A stretch of DNA of 12,193 nt from an uncultured Olsenella sp. (GTDB lineage Bacteria > Actinomycetota > Coriobacteriia > Coriobacteriales > Atopobiaceae). The stretch is taken from positions 1 through 12,193 of the forward strand of contig CAUGFC010000051.1 in NCBI GenBank assembly GCA_959598545.1. The letters are read 5' to 3'. The translations under genes and the position numbers were made by a program. The notes beneath the pieces are model-generated. The model was not told the DNA's origin. It saw only the letters and a program-made list of their open reading frames with translations, and did not search any database. This document shows, piece by piece, positions 5,783-12,193 of this stretch. Every line of letters starts with the position of its first letter. Positions within the stretch are counted from its first letter, which is position 1.

Positions 5783-6961
5783 TCACTGGCGGGACGAGAT
5801 GTAGGAGTCGTCGATCGTTATCTTGCAGACGGCGCGCGGGTAGCGCTCGCGGACGAGCCCGGAGATGCGCTCGCGCAGCTCGGCGGCGGAGAGCGAGAAG
5901 CCCGCGGGACGCACGCAGTCGAAGATCACGTTGGTGTGCGTGGGGCCGGGGACGCAGCGCAGGTCGTGGATCGAGAGGCGCTCGTCGATGCCCTTCACGG
6001 TCAGGTCGATCCAGTGGCGCATGTCGCGGACCTGGGGGTCGTCGGTGACGATGGGGTCGTAGTGCAGCGTCATGACCAGGCCCTCGTCCACCTTGAAGTC
6101 CTGCTCGATGTTGTCGAGAAGGTCGTGCTGCTCCAAGGGGTCGCCCTCGGCTGCCATCTCCACGTGGGCGCTCGCGAACTGCCGTCCCGGGCCGTAGTCG
6201 TGGACCATGAGGTCGTGCGTGCCCAGGACGCCCGGGTAGCCCATGATCTTGTCCCGGATGTGCTCCACGTAGGCGGGGTCGGGCACGCGGCCCAGCAGCG
6301 GGCTCACCGCCTCGCGCACGAGCTCGACGCCGCTCCAGCAGATGAAGGCCCCCACGGCGAGGCCCGCCCAACCGTCGAGGTCAAAGCCGCTCACCTGCGA
6401 GATCACCGCCGAGGCCAGGACCGCCGCCGTGGAGATCACGTCGTTTCTCGAGTCCACGGCGGTGGCCTCGAGGGTGTCTGAGGAGATCGCACGGCCGAGC
6501 CGGCGGTTGAACGACGCCATCCACAGCTTCACCAGCATCGACGCCACAAGCACGACGACGACTGCCGGGCCGAACTCGGTGGGCTCGGGGTGGAGGATCT
6601 TCTCGACGGAGGAGCCCAGCAGGTTGATGCCGATCGCGCACACGAGCACCGCGACGACGAGGCCGGCCAGGTACTCGTAGCGACCGTGGCCGTAGGGGTG
6701 CTCCTCGTCGGCGGGGCGGCTCGCGAGCTTGAAGCCCAGCAGGCTCACCACGTTGCTCGAGGCGTCGGAGAGGTTGTTGACGGCGTCGGCGACGATGGAG
6801 ACCGAGCCGGCGAGCAGGCCCACGACGCCCTTTCCCAGGCAGAGCGCGACGTTGCAGACGATGCAGGTGACGCTGGCGAGAAGCCCGTAGCGCGTGCGCA
6901 CCGCGGCGTCGGACGTGTTGTCCGCGTCCGGTACGAAGGTCCTTACGAGCCAGCCAGTCAT
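5783..6961 (-). CDS. Cation diffusion facilitator (CDF) metal exporter, probably Mn-type, with duplicated cytoplasmic domain
   Basis: The 392-residue product is an inner-membrane divalent-metal/proton antiporter of the CDF family. Six membrane segments can be placed between about 25 and 222. The transport-site residues, by alignment in my head with YiiP, are Asn62 and Asp66 in TM2 (NNLSD) and Asp170 and Asp174 in TM5 (DSRND). Zn-type members usually have His-x3-Asp in TM5, so this Asn/Asp/Asp/Asp set fits manganese export better. The loop PADEEHPYGHGRYEYLAGL (83-101) is the family's conserved stretch after TM2. Two cytoplasmic ferredoxin-like domains follow, at about 228-299 (GTHDLMVHDYGPG) and 300-385 (SIHDLRCVPGPT), where the family minimum is one. 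The ATG (6959-6961) follows GAGAGGA. It is divergent from the prepilin peptidase. Confidence 0.9.
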   Translation of the reverse strand: MTGWLVRTFVPDADNTSDAAVRTRYGLLASVTCIVCNVALCLGKGVVGLLAGSVSIVADAVNNLSDASSNVVSLLGFKLASRPADEEHPYGHGRYEYLAGLVVAVLVCAIGINLLGSSVEKILHPEPTEFGPAVVVVLVASMLVKLWMASFNRRLGRAISSDTLEATAVDSRNDVISTAAVLASAVISQVSGFDLDGWAGLAVGAFICWSGVELVREAVSPLLGRVPDPAYVEHIRDKIMGYPGVLGTHDLMVHDYGPGRQFASAHVEMAAEGDPLEQHDLLDNIEQDFKVDEGLVMTLHYDPIVTDDPQVRDMRHWIDLTVKGIDERLSIHDLRCVPGPTHTNVIFDCVRPAGFSLSAAELRERISGLVRERYPRAVCKITIDDSYISSRQ

Positions 6962-7038
6962 GCCGCGTCCTCTCTCTTTCGGGCAGTCAAAGAGTATACA
7001 ATCGCCGCACGCCTTTGGACGCAGCGGAAGGGGGCTCC
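6962..7038. promoter_or_regulatory. Short divergent promoter region around GTATAC
   Basis: Only 77 bp separate the CDF exporter and the prepilin peptidase. The most AT-rich piece is AGTATACAAT at 6993-7002, whose GTATAC core is palindromic. It reads as TATACA on the plus strand and TATACT on the minus strand, so one site could serve as -10 for both directions. Neither direction has a good TTGACA-like -35. GGAAGGGGG at 7026-7034 is the ribosome binding site for the GTG at 7039. Confidence 0.35.
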
Positions 7039-7542
7039 GTGGACCGGTTCGTCGCGACGACCGACTTCGTCTGCCTGGCGGCGCTCGTCGCCGCCCTGGT
7101 GGTTGCCGCTGCCTCTGACCTGCGGACCCGCATCGTGCCCAACGGCTGTGCCGCGGCCATCGCCGTCGCCGGCGTCCTGCGTGCGCTCGTGCGCGCGACG
7201 GCTGGCGGAGCCGGTGCGGGTGCGCTCGTCTCCGCGCTTCTCGGCGTGGCCGTCGTGTTTGCCGTCATGCTCTGCGCGGCACTCTTCTCGTCCCGCGGGG
7301 GACGGGGCAGGGGCGTGGGCGGCGGGGACATCAAGCTCCTCGCGGCTGTCGGCGCCTGGACGGGACCGGTCCTGGGGCTCGCGACGGTGGGGCTGTCGTG
7401 TCTCGTGGGTGTTGCCGGGTGGTTCGCGTACCGGGTGGCCGTCGCCCTGTGCGACGCCGACCGCCCCGTGCGCCCGGGCATCCCGCTCGCCCCGTCGATC
7501 GCCGTCGTCTCCCTGTTTGTCGTGCTTGTGGGGGTGTTGTGA
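7039..7542 (+). CDS. Prepilin peptidase, short TadV/CpaA-like A24 family protein
   Basis: The 167-residue membrane protein has the two catalytic aspartates of A24 aspartic peptidases. Asp27 is in SDLRTRIVPN, with the usual IPN-type end of the first motif, and Asp97 is in GVGGGDIKL, the GxGD motif. Hydrophobic segments fall at about 8-25, 36-52, 60-83, 99-118, 120-137 and 150-167. It lacks the N-terminal methyltransferase domain and Cys motif of full-length PilD, like TadV/CpaA enzymes of Flp/tight-adherence pili. These cleave the leader of type IV-like prepilins at the membrane. The GTG at 7039 is chosen because of GGAAGGGGG just upstream; a TTG at 7015 lacks a site. No pilin or pilus assembly gene is in the window, so it stands alone here. 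Confidence 0.85.
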   Translation: MDRFVATTDFVCLAALVAALVVAAASDLRTRIVPNGCAAAIAVAGVLRALVRATAGGAGAGALVSALLGVAVVFAVMLCAALFSSRGGRGRGVGGGDIKLLAAVGAWTGPVLGLATVGLSCLVGVAGWFAYRVAVALCDADRPVRPGIPLAPSIAVVSLFVVLVGVL

Positions 7543-7576
7543 GGGTCCCGCCCGGCGCTCGCGCGAGACGACCCTC
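7541..7576 (+). terminator. Possible terminator after the prepilin peptidase
   Basis: GAGGGT overlapping the stop codon (7541-7546) pairs with ACCCTC at 7571-7576, and the perfect palindrome CTCGCGCGAG lies inside the loop. The fold is stable, but no T-tract follows (TGACGTTC), so it would be a weak or Rho-assisted stop. Confidence 0.35.
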
Positions 7577-7775
7577 TGACGTTCAGCCGCTACCGTCTGC
7601 GACATTTTACGATTTGCGTACGATGCGCAGGGTTATATCTAGGGGGTCGCGGGTTCCCGCCATGGCGCGGTGACGTGCGGCGCATTCCGGGCGCGACGGC
7701 CCCCGACCGTCGTGCCCGATTCGTTTGTGTGACAATTGGTCCGACACGTTCGCCGTCACGGGGCTGGGTGACACC
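7577..7775 (+). promoter_or_regulatory. metF leader region with strong hairpin
   Basis: The spacer before metF includes a 12-bp stem with one G-U pair, CGGGCGCGACGG at 7688-7699 with CCGTCGTGCCCG at 7707-7718, and a 7-base loop. The hairpin ends 57 bases before the metF ATG and is followed by ATTCGTTTGTGTG. An AT-rich stretch at 7603-7641, including TTGCGT (7614-7619) and TTATATCTA (7633-7641), is the likeliest promoter zone, though the spacing is poor. If transcription starts near 7650 the hairpin lies in the leader and could be an attenuator. I do not recognise a SAM, cobalamin or THF riboswitch. Confidence 0.4.
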
Positions 7776-8645
7776 ATGAGGATTGCCGACAAGATCGCTG
7801 CTCGCCAGACGTTCTCCTTCGAGATCTTCCCGCCGAAGGGGGAGCTCCCCCTCGAGGAGGCGCGCGCCGTCGCGACCGAGCTGGCGGCCGACCGGCCCGA
7901 CTGGATCTCGGTCACGTACTCGGCGGGCGGGTCGGGCAACTCGGCCAACACCGTTCCCATCGCGTCCTCGATCGAGCACGAGCTCGGCGTCACCGCGCTC
8001 GCGCACCTCACCTGCCTCGGCTCCACCCGCTCCGACGTCGACGCCTACGTGTCCGGCCTCGTGGATGCCGGCATCGAGAACGTGCTCGCCCTGCGCGGGG
8101 ACCGCGCCCCGGGGCGCGAGGCGATCGACTTCGAGCACGCCTCCGACCTCATCGAGCACCTGCGCGCCTCGGGCGCCGACCTCTGCGTCGGCGCCGCCTG
8201 CTATCCCGAGGGTCACGTCGAGTCCCCCACCGAGGAGGAGAGCTTCGAGAGCCTGTACAAGAAGCAGGAGGCGGGTGCCGACTACCTGGTCTCCCAGCTC
8301 TTCTTCGACAACGAGGACTTCTACCGCTTCCGCGAGAAGTGCCTGCGCCATCGCGTGCGCCTGCCCATCGTTGCGGGCATCATGCCGTTCACGAGCGTCA
8401 AGCAGATTCAGCGCATGGCGTTTACCTGCGGTGCGTCCATTCCGGCGAAGGTCGTGAAGCGTCTCGTTCTGGCCGGCGACGACCCCGCCGACCAGGCGCG
8501 TGCCGGCGTGGAGTACGCGTGCGAGCAGCTCGTCGACCTCGCGGCCAACGGCGTGGACGGCCTGCACGTCTACAGCATGAACAAGCCCGCCGTGGCGCAT
8601 GCTGCCCACGAGGCGCTTCTCGCCTGCGGGTATCTGGGGGCCTAG
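7776..8645 (+). CDS. metF: Methylenetetrahydrofolate reductase
   Basis: The 289-residue product is a cytoplasmic FAD-dependent TIM-barrel enzyme. It reduces 5,10-methylene-THF to 5-methyl-THF, the methyl donor for MetH. Family landmarks in order are FSFEIFPPKG (near the N-terminus, with the catalytic Glu), SVTYSAGGSG, ALAHLTC, ENVLALRGDRAPG, GAACYPEGHVES, KKQEAGADYLVSQLFFDNEDFYRF, PIVAGIMPFTSVKQIQRMAFTCGASIP and GVDGLHVYSMNKP. The length matches bacterial MetF. The ATG at 7776 has only a weak GGGTG upstream; an in-frame TTG 17 codons earlier lacks a site and would add residues absent from the family. The gene ends three bases before the GTG of the MetH activation protein, so the two share a transcript. 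Confidence 0.95.
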   Translation: MRIADKIAARQTFSFEIFPPKGELPLEEARAVATELAADRPDWISVTYSAGGSGNSANTVPIASSIEHELGVTALAHLTCLGSTRSDVDAYVSGLVDAGIENVLALRGDRAPGREAIDFEHASDLIEHLRASGADLCVGAACYPEGHVESPTEEESFESLYKKQEAGADYLVSQLFFDNEDFYRFREKCLRHRVRLPIVAGIMPFTSVKQIQRMAFTCGASIPAKVVKRLVLAGDDPADQARAGVEYACEQLVDLAANGVDGLHVYSMNKPAVAHAAHEALLACGYLGA

Positions 8646-8648
8646 CGC

Positions 8649-9359
8649 GTGGACGTCGTCCAGTCCTACGACATTCGCTCGGTGGACCGCGCCGAGGTCC
8701 TGCGCTACTTGGGGTATGCGGGGCAGGAGCTCTCGCCGGAGCTTGACGCGCGGGTTGACGACGTGGTCACCCACTGCCTGGACGTGGCGCGGCCGCGCGG
8801 CACCGTGCGGGTCTTCGAGGTCGCGGGGCGGGGCGAGAAGGACGGCGCCCCCGTGGTCCGTCTCGAGGGGACGGCCCTCGAGCTGCGGGGGAGGTCCATC
8901 TCGGAGCACCTCGACGGCGCCGTGGCCGTGGGCGTGCTCGCGGTGACGGCGGGGGCGGGGGTCGACGCGGAGCTGCGTCGCCTCTCGTTCACCGACCGCA
9001 TCGCGCAGGTCGTGTTCGACGCGGCGGGCTCCGCGCTCGTCGAGCGCGCGGCGGACGCCGCCGAGGCGGGCGTCGTGACGGCCGCCGCGGACCGGGGGCT
9101 CTTCTGCGGCTCGCGCTTCTCGCCCGGCTACGGTGACCTGCCACTTGCCACGCAGCCGGTGCTCCTCGCCGCCCTCGACGCGCAGCGCGCGCTGGGGATG
9201 ACGCTCTCCGCGGAGCTGCTCATGTCGCCCACCAAGAGCGTGACGGCCGTGGTCGGCCTCTTCGAGGAGCCGCGCGCGGCGGAGCGCCCGAGCTGCGCGG
9301 CCTGCCCGTGCGCCGAATTCTGCGTGCTGCGTCGCTCCGGCCGAGCCTGCGGGCGGTGA
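8649..9359 (+). CDS. Stand-alone methionine synthase activation-domain protein
   Basis: The 236-residue product resembles the AdoMet-binding reactivation domain normally at the C-terminus of MetH. The key stretch is SRFSPGYGDLPLATQPVLLAALDAQRALGMTLSAELLMSPTKSVTAVVG (about 157-206). It corresponds to the RxxPGY...LTES..M.P..SVS signature of that domain. Its expected role is to help reductive methylation of inactive cob(II)alamin on MetH, using AdoMet and an electron donor not encoded here. The C-terminus carries a Cys cluster, Cys216, 219, 221 and 225 plus Cys234, which may bind a metal or Fe-S cluster. The GTG at 8649 follows a GGGGG site and lies three bases after metF; metH lies downstream and lacks this domain. 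I recall similar split systems in Thermotoga and Firmicutes. Confidence 0.85.
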   Translation: MDVVQSYDIRSVDRAEVLRYLGYAGQELSPELDARVDDVVTHCLDVARPRGTVRVFEVAGRGEKDGAPVVRLEGTALELRGRSISEHLDGAVAVGVLAVTAGAGVDAELRRLSFTDRIAQVVFDAAGSALVERAADAAEAGVVTAAADRGLFCGSRFSPGYGDLPLATQPVLLAALDAQRALGMTLSAELLMSPTKSVTAVVGLFEEPRAAERPSCAACPCAEFCVLRRSGRACGR

Positions 9360-9364
9360 CGAAC

Positions 9365-9593
9365 CTGCAAAACCGTTCTTCGTGATGAAAAACGGGAAGG
9401 CGCGCTGCAAAACCTCGGTTCGTGATGAACGATTTCGAGCAAAACGGAATGCGTGTGGAAGATGCGTTTGCGTTTGCGCAGGTAAGAATATAATCGAATT
9501 AATTACTTTCTCCTCGGGGCACCAATACACTCATCACGAGCGAGCGTTTTGCATTCGGAAGCCGATTTTTTATCACAAGCGAAGTTTTTGCAG
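9365..9593. repeat. Four-copy inverted tandem repeat array B (39-40-bp period)
   Basis: Two direct copies of a 24-bp unit lie at 9365-9388 and 9405-9428. Two inverted copies lie at 9531-9554 and 9570-9593. Each unit starts with TGCAAAA (after one base) and ends with a GTGATGA-like core, usually TCGTGATGA. The copies are 40 bp apart on the left arm and 39 on the right, and the block is symmetric about 9479. The left copies begin six bases after the activation-protein stop; the right copies end 72 bases before the metH start. The sequence is unrelated to array A, but the layout is the same. Confidence 0.8.
9468..9494 (+). promoter_or_regulatory. Candidate metH promoter inside array B
   Basis: A perfect TATAAT occurs at 9489-9494, in the AT-rich centre between the two arms of array B. 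TTGCGT at 9468-9473 could be a -35 with a short 15-bp spacer. Initiation here would give a leader of about 160 bases carrying the two inverted copies of the repeat unit, so the array could influence metH expression. The weak -35 keeps confidence modest. Confidence 0.45.
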
Positions 9594-9664
9594 ACCCGTG
9601 CCCCGTGACATGACGGAAACCACGCCTTGCTAGGATGGGCGAGGGGAACGACGACGGGAGCGCC

Positions 9665-12106
9665 ATGCTTGACAACGCGAACAACGACCTTCTCGCCTCC
9701 GCCCTGGCGGGGGAGGCGTTCCTGCTGCTCGACGGGGCCATGGGCACGCAGCTCCAGGAGCGCGGCCTCGCCGCCGGGGAGATGCCGGAGCTTCTGTGCC
9801 TCACGCACCCTGAGGTCGTGACCGAGGTGCACGCCGCCTACGTCGCGGCGGGCGCCGACGTGGTGACCACCAATACCTTTGGGGCCAACGCGGCCAAGCT
9901 CGGCGACGCCGCCACGGTGGAGGAAGTCTTCTCGGCTGCCGTCGCCTGCGCTCGCGCGGCGCGGCCCCGCTACGTCGCGGCCGACCTAGGCCCGACGGGC
10001 CAGCTGCTCGCACCCATGGGGCCGCTCGCCTTCGACGACGCCTACGAGCTCTTTGCGCGCCAGGTATGCGCCGCCGCGACGGCGGGCGCCGACCTCTTCG
10101 TCATAGAGACCATGTCCGACCTCGCCGAGGCCAAAGCCGCGCTGCTCGCCGTGCGCGAGAACTCGAGCCTGCCCGCCCTCGTCACCATGACCTTCGAGGA
10201 GGACGGGCGCACCTTCCTGGGCACCACCCCCGAGGTCGCCGCCCTCACGCTCTCCTCGCTCGGCGCTGCGGCGGTTGGCATCAACTGCTCTCTTGGGCCC
10301 TCCGAGGTCGCGCCGCTCGTGGCGCGCATGGCCCCCTGGGCCCGCTGCCCGCTCATGGTGCAGCCCAACGCGGGCCTTCCGCGCGTGGAGGACGGCGTCA
10401 CGGTCTACGACATCGGCCCCGAGGAGTTCGCCGCCGCCGTGGAGCCCATGCTCGAGTCGGGCGTCACCGTCCTGGGCGGCTGCTGCGGGACCACGCCGGC
10501 GCACGTCGCCGCCGAGCGGGCGCTTCTCGTCGGGCGCGTCCCCGTGTGCCGCGAGCCCCTCGACCGATTCGCCGTGTGCGGCCCCCAGCGGCTGGTGTCG
10601 CTCGCGCCGGGCGAGGTGGGCGTCATCGGCGAGCGCATCAACCCCACGGGCAAGCGCAAGATGAAAGAGGCGCTGCGCAGCGGCAACCACGACCACGTGG
10701 TCGCCGAGGCCATCGCGCAGGAGCGCGCCGGCGCCCAGATTCTTGACGTCAACGCCGGCCTGCCGGAGATCGACGAGCGCGCCGTCATGTGCCGCCTCGT
10801 CGACGAGCTCCTGGCCGTGACCACGCTGCCGCTGCAGATCGACGCCTCAGACCCTGCGGTCATCGAGGCGGCGGTCCGTCGCTACCCCGGCAAGGCGCTC
10901 GTCAACTCCGTGAACGGCAAGGCCGAGTCGCTCGCCGCCGTGGTCCCGCTCGCAGCGCGCTACGGCTGCGCACTCGTGGGCCTCACGCTCGACGAGGGCG
11001 GCATCCCCGCCACCGCCGAGGGGCGCCTCGCCGTGGCGCGCAAGATCGTGGCTGCCACGGACGCCGCCGGCATCCCGCGCCGTGACGTGGCGATCGACTG
11101 TCTCGCCATGGCGGCCTCCACAGACCAGACCGCCCCGCATGCCATCCTCGAGGCCATCCGTCTCGTGAAGGCCGAGCTCCCGGGCGTCCGCACGGTGCTC
11201 GGTGTCTCCAACATCAGCTTCGGCCTGCCCTTCCGCCCGCTCGTCAACGCCACGTTCCTCGCGGCGGCCTTCGGCGCCGGTCTCGACCTCGCGATCGTCA
11301 ACCCTGGCGCACGTCGCATGATGGACGTCGTGGACTCCTGGCGCGTCCTTTCCAGCGAGGACGAGAGCGCCCGCTTCTACGTGGAGCACTACGCGGACCG
11401 CAGCGACGCGGCCTCCGCTCCCGCCCCGGGCGACCAGGGCGGCCGTGCCGAGAAGGACGGGCCCGCCGCGGCCCCCGCCGACCCGGTCGAGCGCGCCCGC
11501 GCGCTGGTGCTCGACGGTCGCAGCGGACCCATGGCGGACGCCGTGCGCGAGGTCCTTCTCGACCACGACGCGCTGTACGCCGTCAACGAGGTCCTCGTGC
11601 CGGCGCTGGACGAGGTCGGCCGGCGCTTTGAGGACGGGCGCTTCTTCCTGCCCCAGCTCATGGCCTCCGCCGAGGCGGCCAAGGCCGGCTTCGAGGTGCT
11701 CCGCGAGGCCGCGTCGGCCTCGGGCACCCCCGCGGCCGAGAAGGGCCCCGTGGTGGTCTGCACCGTGCGCGGAGACATTCACGACATCGGAAAGAACATC
11801 GTGCGGATGCTGCTCGAGAACTACGGCTACGAGGTGGTCGACCTCGGCCGCGACGTGGCGCCGGAGGCCGTGGCGGACGCCGTGGTGGCGCGCCGCGCGC
11901 CGCTCGCGGGGCTCTCCGCGCTCATGACGTCGACGGTCCCGGCCATGGGCGAGACGATCGAGCTCCTGCGCGAGCGCGCCCCCTGGTGCAAGGTGGTCGT
12001 GGGCGGGGCCGTGCTCACGCCCGAGTACGCGCAGATGGTGGGCGCCGACTTCTACGCGCGCGACGCGATGGAGACCGTGCGCATCGCCGGCGAGGTGCTC
12101 GCATAG
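9665..12106 (+). CDS. metH: Cobalamin-dependent methionine synthase lacking the reactivation domain
   Basis: The 813-residue enzyme moves methyl from 5-methyl-THF via cobalamin to homocysteine. Residues 1-300 form the homocysteine/zinc barrel: LLLDGAMGTQL (20-30) and the zinc ligands Cys208 (GINCSLGP), Cys273 and Cys274 (GGCCGTTP). Residues 320-575 form the pterin barrel, with VIGERINPTGKRKM (320-333), DVNAGLPE and SNISFGLP. A 25-residue Ala/Pro/Asp-rich linker leads to the helical cobalamin cap (about 605-690) and the B12-binding Rossmann domain, with His706 in DIHDIGKN as the lower axial ligand and GGAVLTPEYA near the end. E. coli MetH (1227 residues) has a further AdoMet activation domain; here it is encoded by the upstream gene. 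The ATG at 9665 with GGGAG four bases upstream is preferred to the in-frame ATG at 9635, which lacks a spaced site. Confidence 0.95.
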   Translation: MLDNANNDLLASALAGEAFLLLDGAMGTQLQERGLAAGEMPELLCLTHPEVVTEVHAAYVAAGADVVTTNTFGANAAKLGDAATVEEVFSAAVACARAARPRYVAADLGPTGQLLAPMGPLAFDDAYELFARQVCAAATAGADLFVIETMSDLAEAKAALLAVRENSSLPALVTMTFEEDGRTFLGTTPEVAALTLSSLGAAAVGINCSLGPSEVAPLVARMAPWARCPLMVQPNAGLPRVEDGVTVYDIGPEEFAAAVEPMLESGVTVLGGCCGTTPAHVAAERALLVGRVPVCREPLDRFAVCGPQRLVSLAPGEVGVIGERINPTGKRKMKEALRSGNHDHVVAEAIAQERAGAQILDVNAGLPEIDERAVMCRLVDELLAVTTLPLQIDASDPAVIEAAVRRYPGKALVNSVNGKAESLAAVVPLAARYGCALVGLTLDEGGIPATAEGRLAVARKIVAATDAAGIPRRDVAIDCLAMAASTDQTAPHAILEAIRLVKAELPGVRTVLGVSNISFGLPFRPLVNATFLAAAFGAGLDLAIVNPGARRMMDVVDSWRVLSSEDESARFYVEHYADRSDAASAPAPGDQGGRAEKDGPAAAPADPVERARALVLDGRSGPMADAVREVLLDHDALYAVNEVLVPALDEVGRRFEDGRFFLPQLMASAEAAKAGFEVLREAASASGTPAAEKGPVVVCTVRGDIHDIGKNIVRMLLENYGYEVVDLGRDVAPEAVADAVVARRAPLAGLSALMTSTVPAMGETIELLRERAPWCKVVVGGAVLTPEYAQMVGADFYARDAMETVRIAGEVLA

Positions 12107-12109
12107 AAA

Positions 12110-12137
12110 AGGGGCGCCGGCCGCAGCCGACGCCCCT
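12110..12137. terminator. Bidirectional intrinsic terminator-like hairpin
   Basis: AGGGGCG at 12110-12116 pairs with CGCCCCT at 12131-12137. After one C/A mismatch, CGGC at 12118-12121 pairs with GCCG at 12126-12129 around a CGCA loop. AAAA precedes it on the plus strand, which makes TTTT directly after the stem on the minus strand. It starts three bases after the metH stop and ends 24 bases after the minus-strand stop at 12162, so it probably ends both converging transcripts, best in the minus direction. Confidence 0.75.
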
Positions 12138-12161
12138 CGGTCGTGCCTCTCGTCGCGCGGG

Positions 12162-12193
12162 CTACACGAAGATCTTGCTGATCTCGGTGTTGG
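12162..12193 (-). CDS. C-terminal end of an unidentified minus-strand gene
   Basis: On the minus strand an open frame entering from the right edge reads NTEISKIFV and stops at TAG (12162-12164). Only about ten codons are visible, so the family cannot be identified. The support is the terminator-like hairpin with a T-tract in the right orientation 24 bases further on. Without that context the frame alone would mean little. Confidence 0.4.
   Translation of the reverse strand, partial: NTEISKIFV

Noticed and set aside
7645..7668. A tRNA T-arm-like GGGTTCCCGCC in the metF leader
   Set aside because: No matching acceptor, D or anticodon arms can be placed upstream, and the T-loop lacks the TTCRA consensus.
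7590..9530. A 646-codon open frame on the minus strand opposite metF and the activation gene
   Set aside because: It lacks recognisable domains and is fully antisense to two well-supported genes. It is a codon-bias shadow.
9635..9664. ATG at 9635 as the metH start
   Set aside because: The only purine-rich bases abut the ATG, and the added ten residues are not typical. The ATG at 9665 has GGGAG at a workable distance.
9495..9664. Cobalamin or SAM riboswitch upstream of metH
   Set aside because: I see no B12-box-like or SAM-aptamer consensus; the region is accounted for by the right arm of array B and AT-rich sequence.

Overview
The window is GC-rich and reads as ordinary bacterial chromosome with compact, short-spaced operons. 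GTG starts, Ala/Arg-rich proteins, an esterase-like protein with a lysine/alanine-rich tail, and a split cobalamin-dependent methionine synthase all suggest a high-GC actinobacterium. The class Coriobacteriia (an Olsenella/Atopobiaceae-like gut or oral anaerobe) is my best guess. The taxonomy is inferred from protein flavour, not from a marker gene. I see no insertion sequence, prophage, CRISPR array, tRNA or rRNA.

Layout from left to right. (1) 1-123, minus strand: the start of a DUF1846 protein. (2) 315-3312, plus strand: a tight three-gene operon. It encodes an alpha/beta-hydrolase (esterase-like) protein with a histone H1-like tail, an ATP-grasp ligase and a GNAT acetyltransferase. The first two genes abut (TAA-ATG) and the last two overlap. 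(3) 3313-3577: a spacer between convergent units, filled by a four-copy repeat array in a head-to-head layout with a 42-bp period. (4) 3578-5103, minus strand: cysK then cysE in translation order, overlapping as TGATG, for cysteine synthesis from serine. (5) 5104-5336: a locally AT-rich spacer with several small dyads. (6) 5337-6961, minus strand: a CDF metal exporter followed by an archaeal-type peptidyl-tRNA hydrolase. (7) 7039-7542, plus strand: a short prepilin peptidase, divergent from the exporter. (8) 7776-12106, plus strand: metF, a stand-alone methionine synthase reactivation-domain protein, and metH lacking that domain. A second four-copy inverted repeat array and a candidate promoter lie between the last two. 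(9) The window closes with a bidirectional terminator-like hairpin and the last codons of a minus-strand gene.

The genes point to sulfur amino acid metabolism. CysE makes O-acetylserine and CysK converts it with sulfide to cysteine. MetF makes 5-methyltetrahydrofolate, and MetH uses it with cobalamin to methylate homocysteine, supported in trans by the separate activation protein. The most unusual parts are the esterase-like/ATP-grasp/GNAT operon, whose hydrolase has Asp where family members carry the nucleophilic Ser, and the two repeat arrays. The arrays differ in sequence but share the same two-plus-two inverted layout and a period of about 40 bp.
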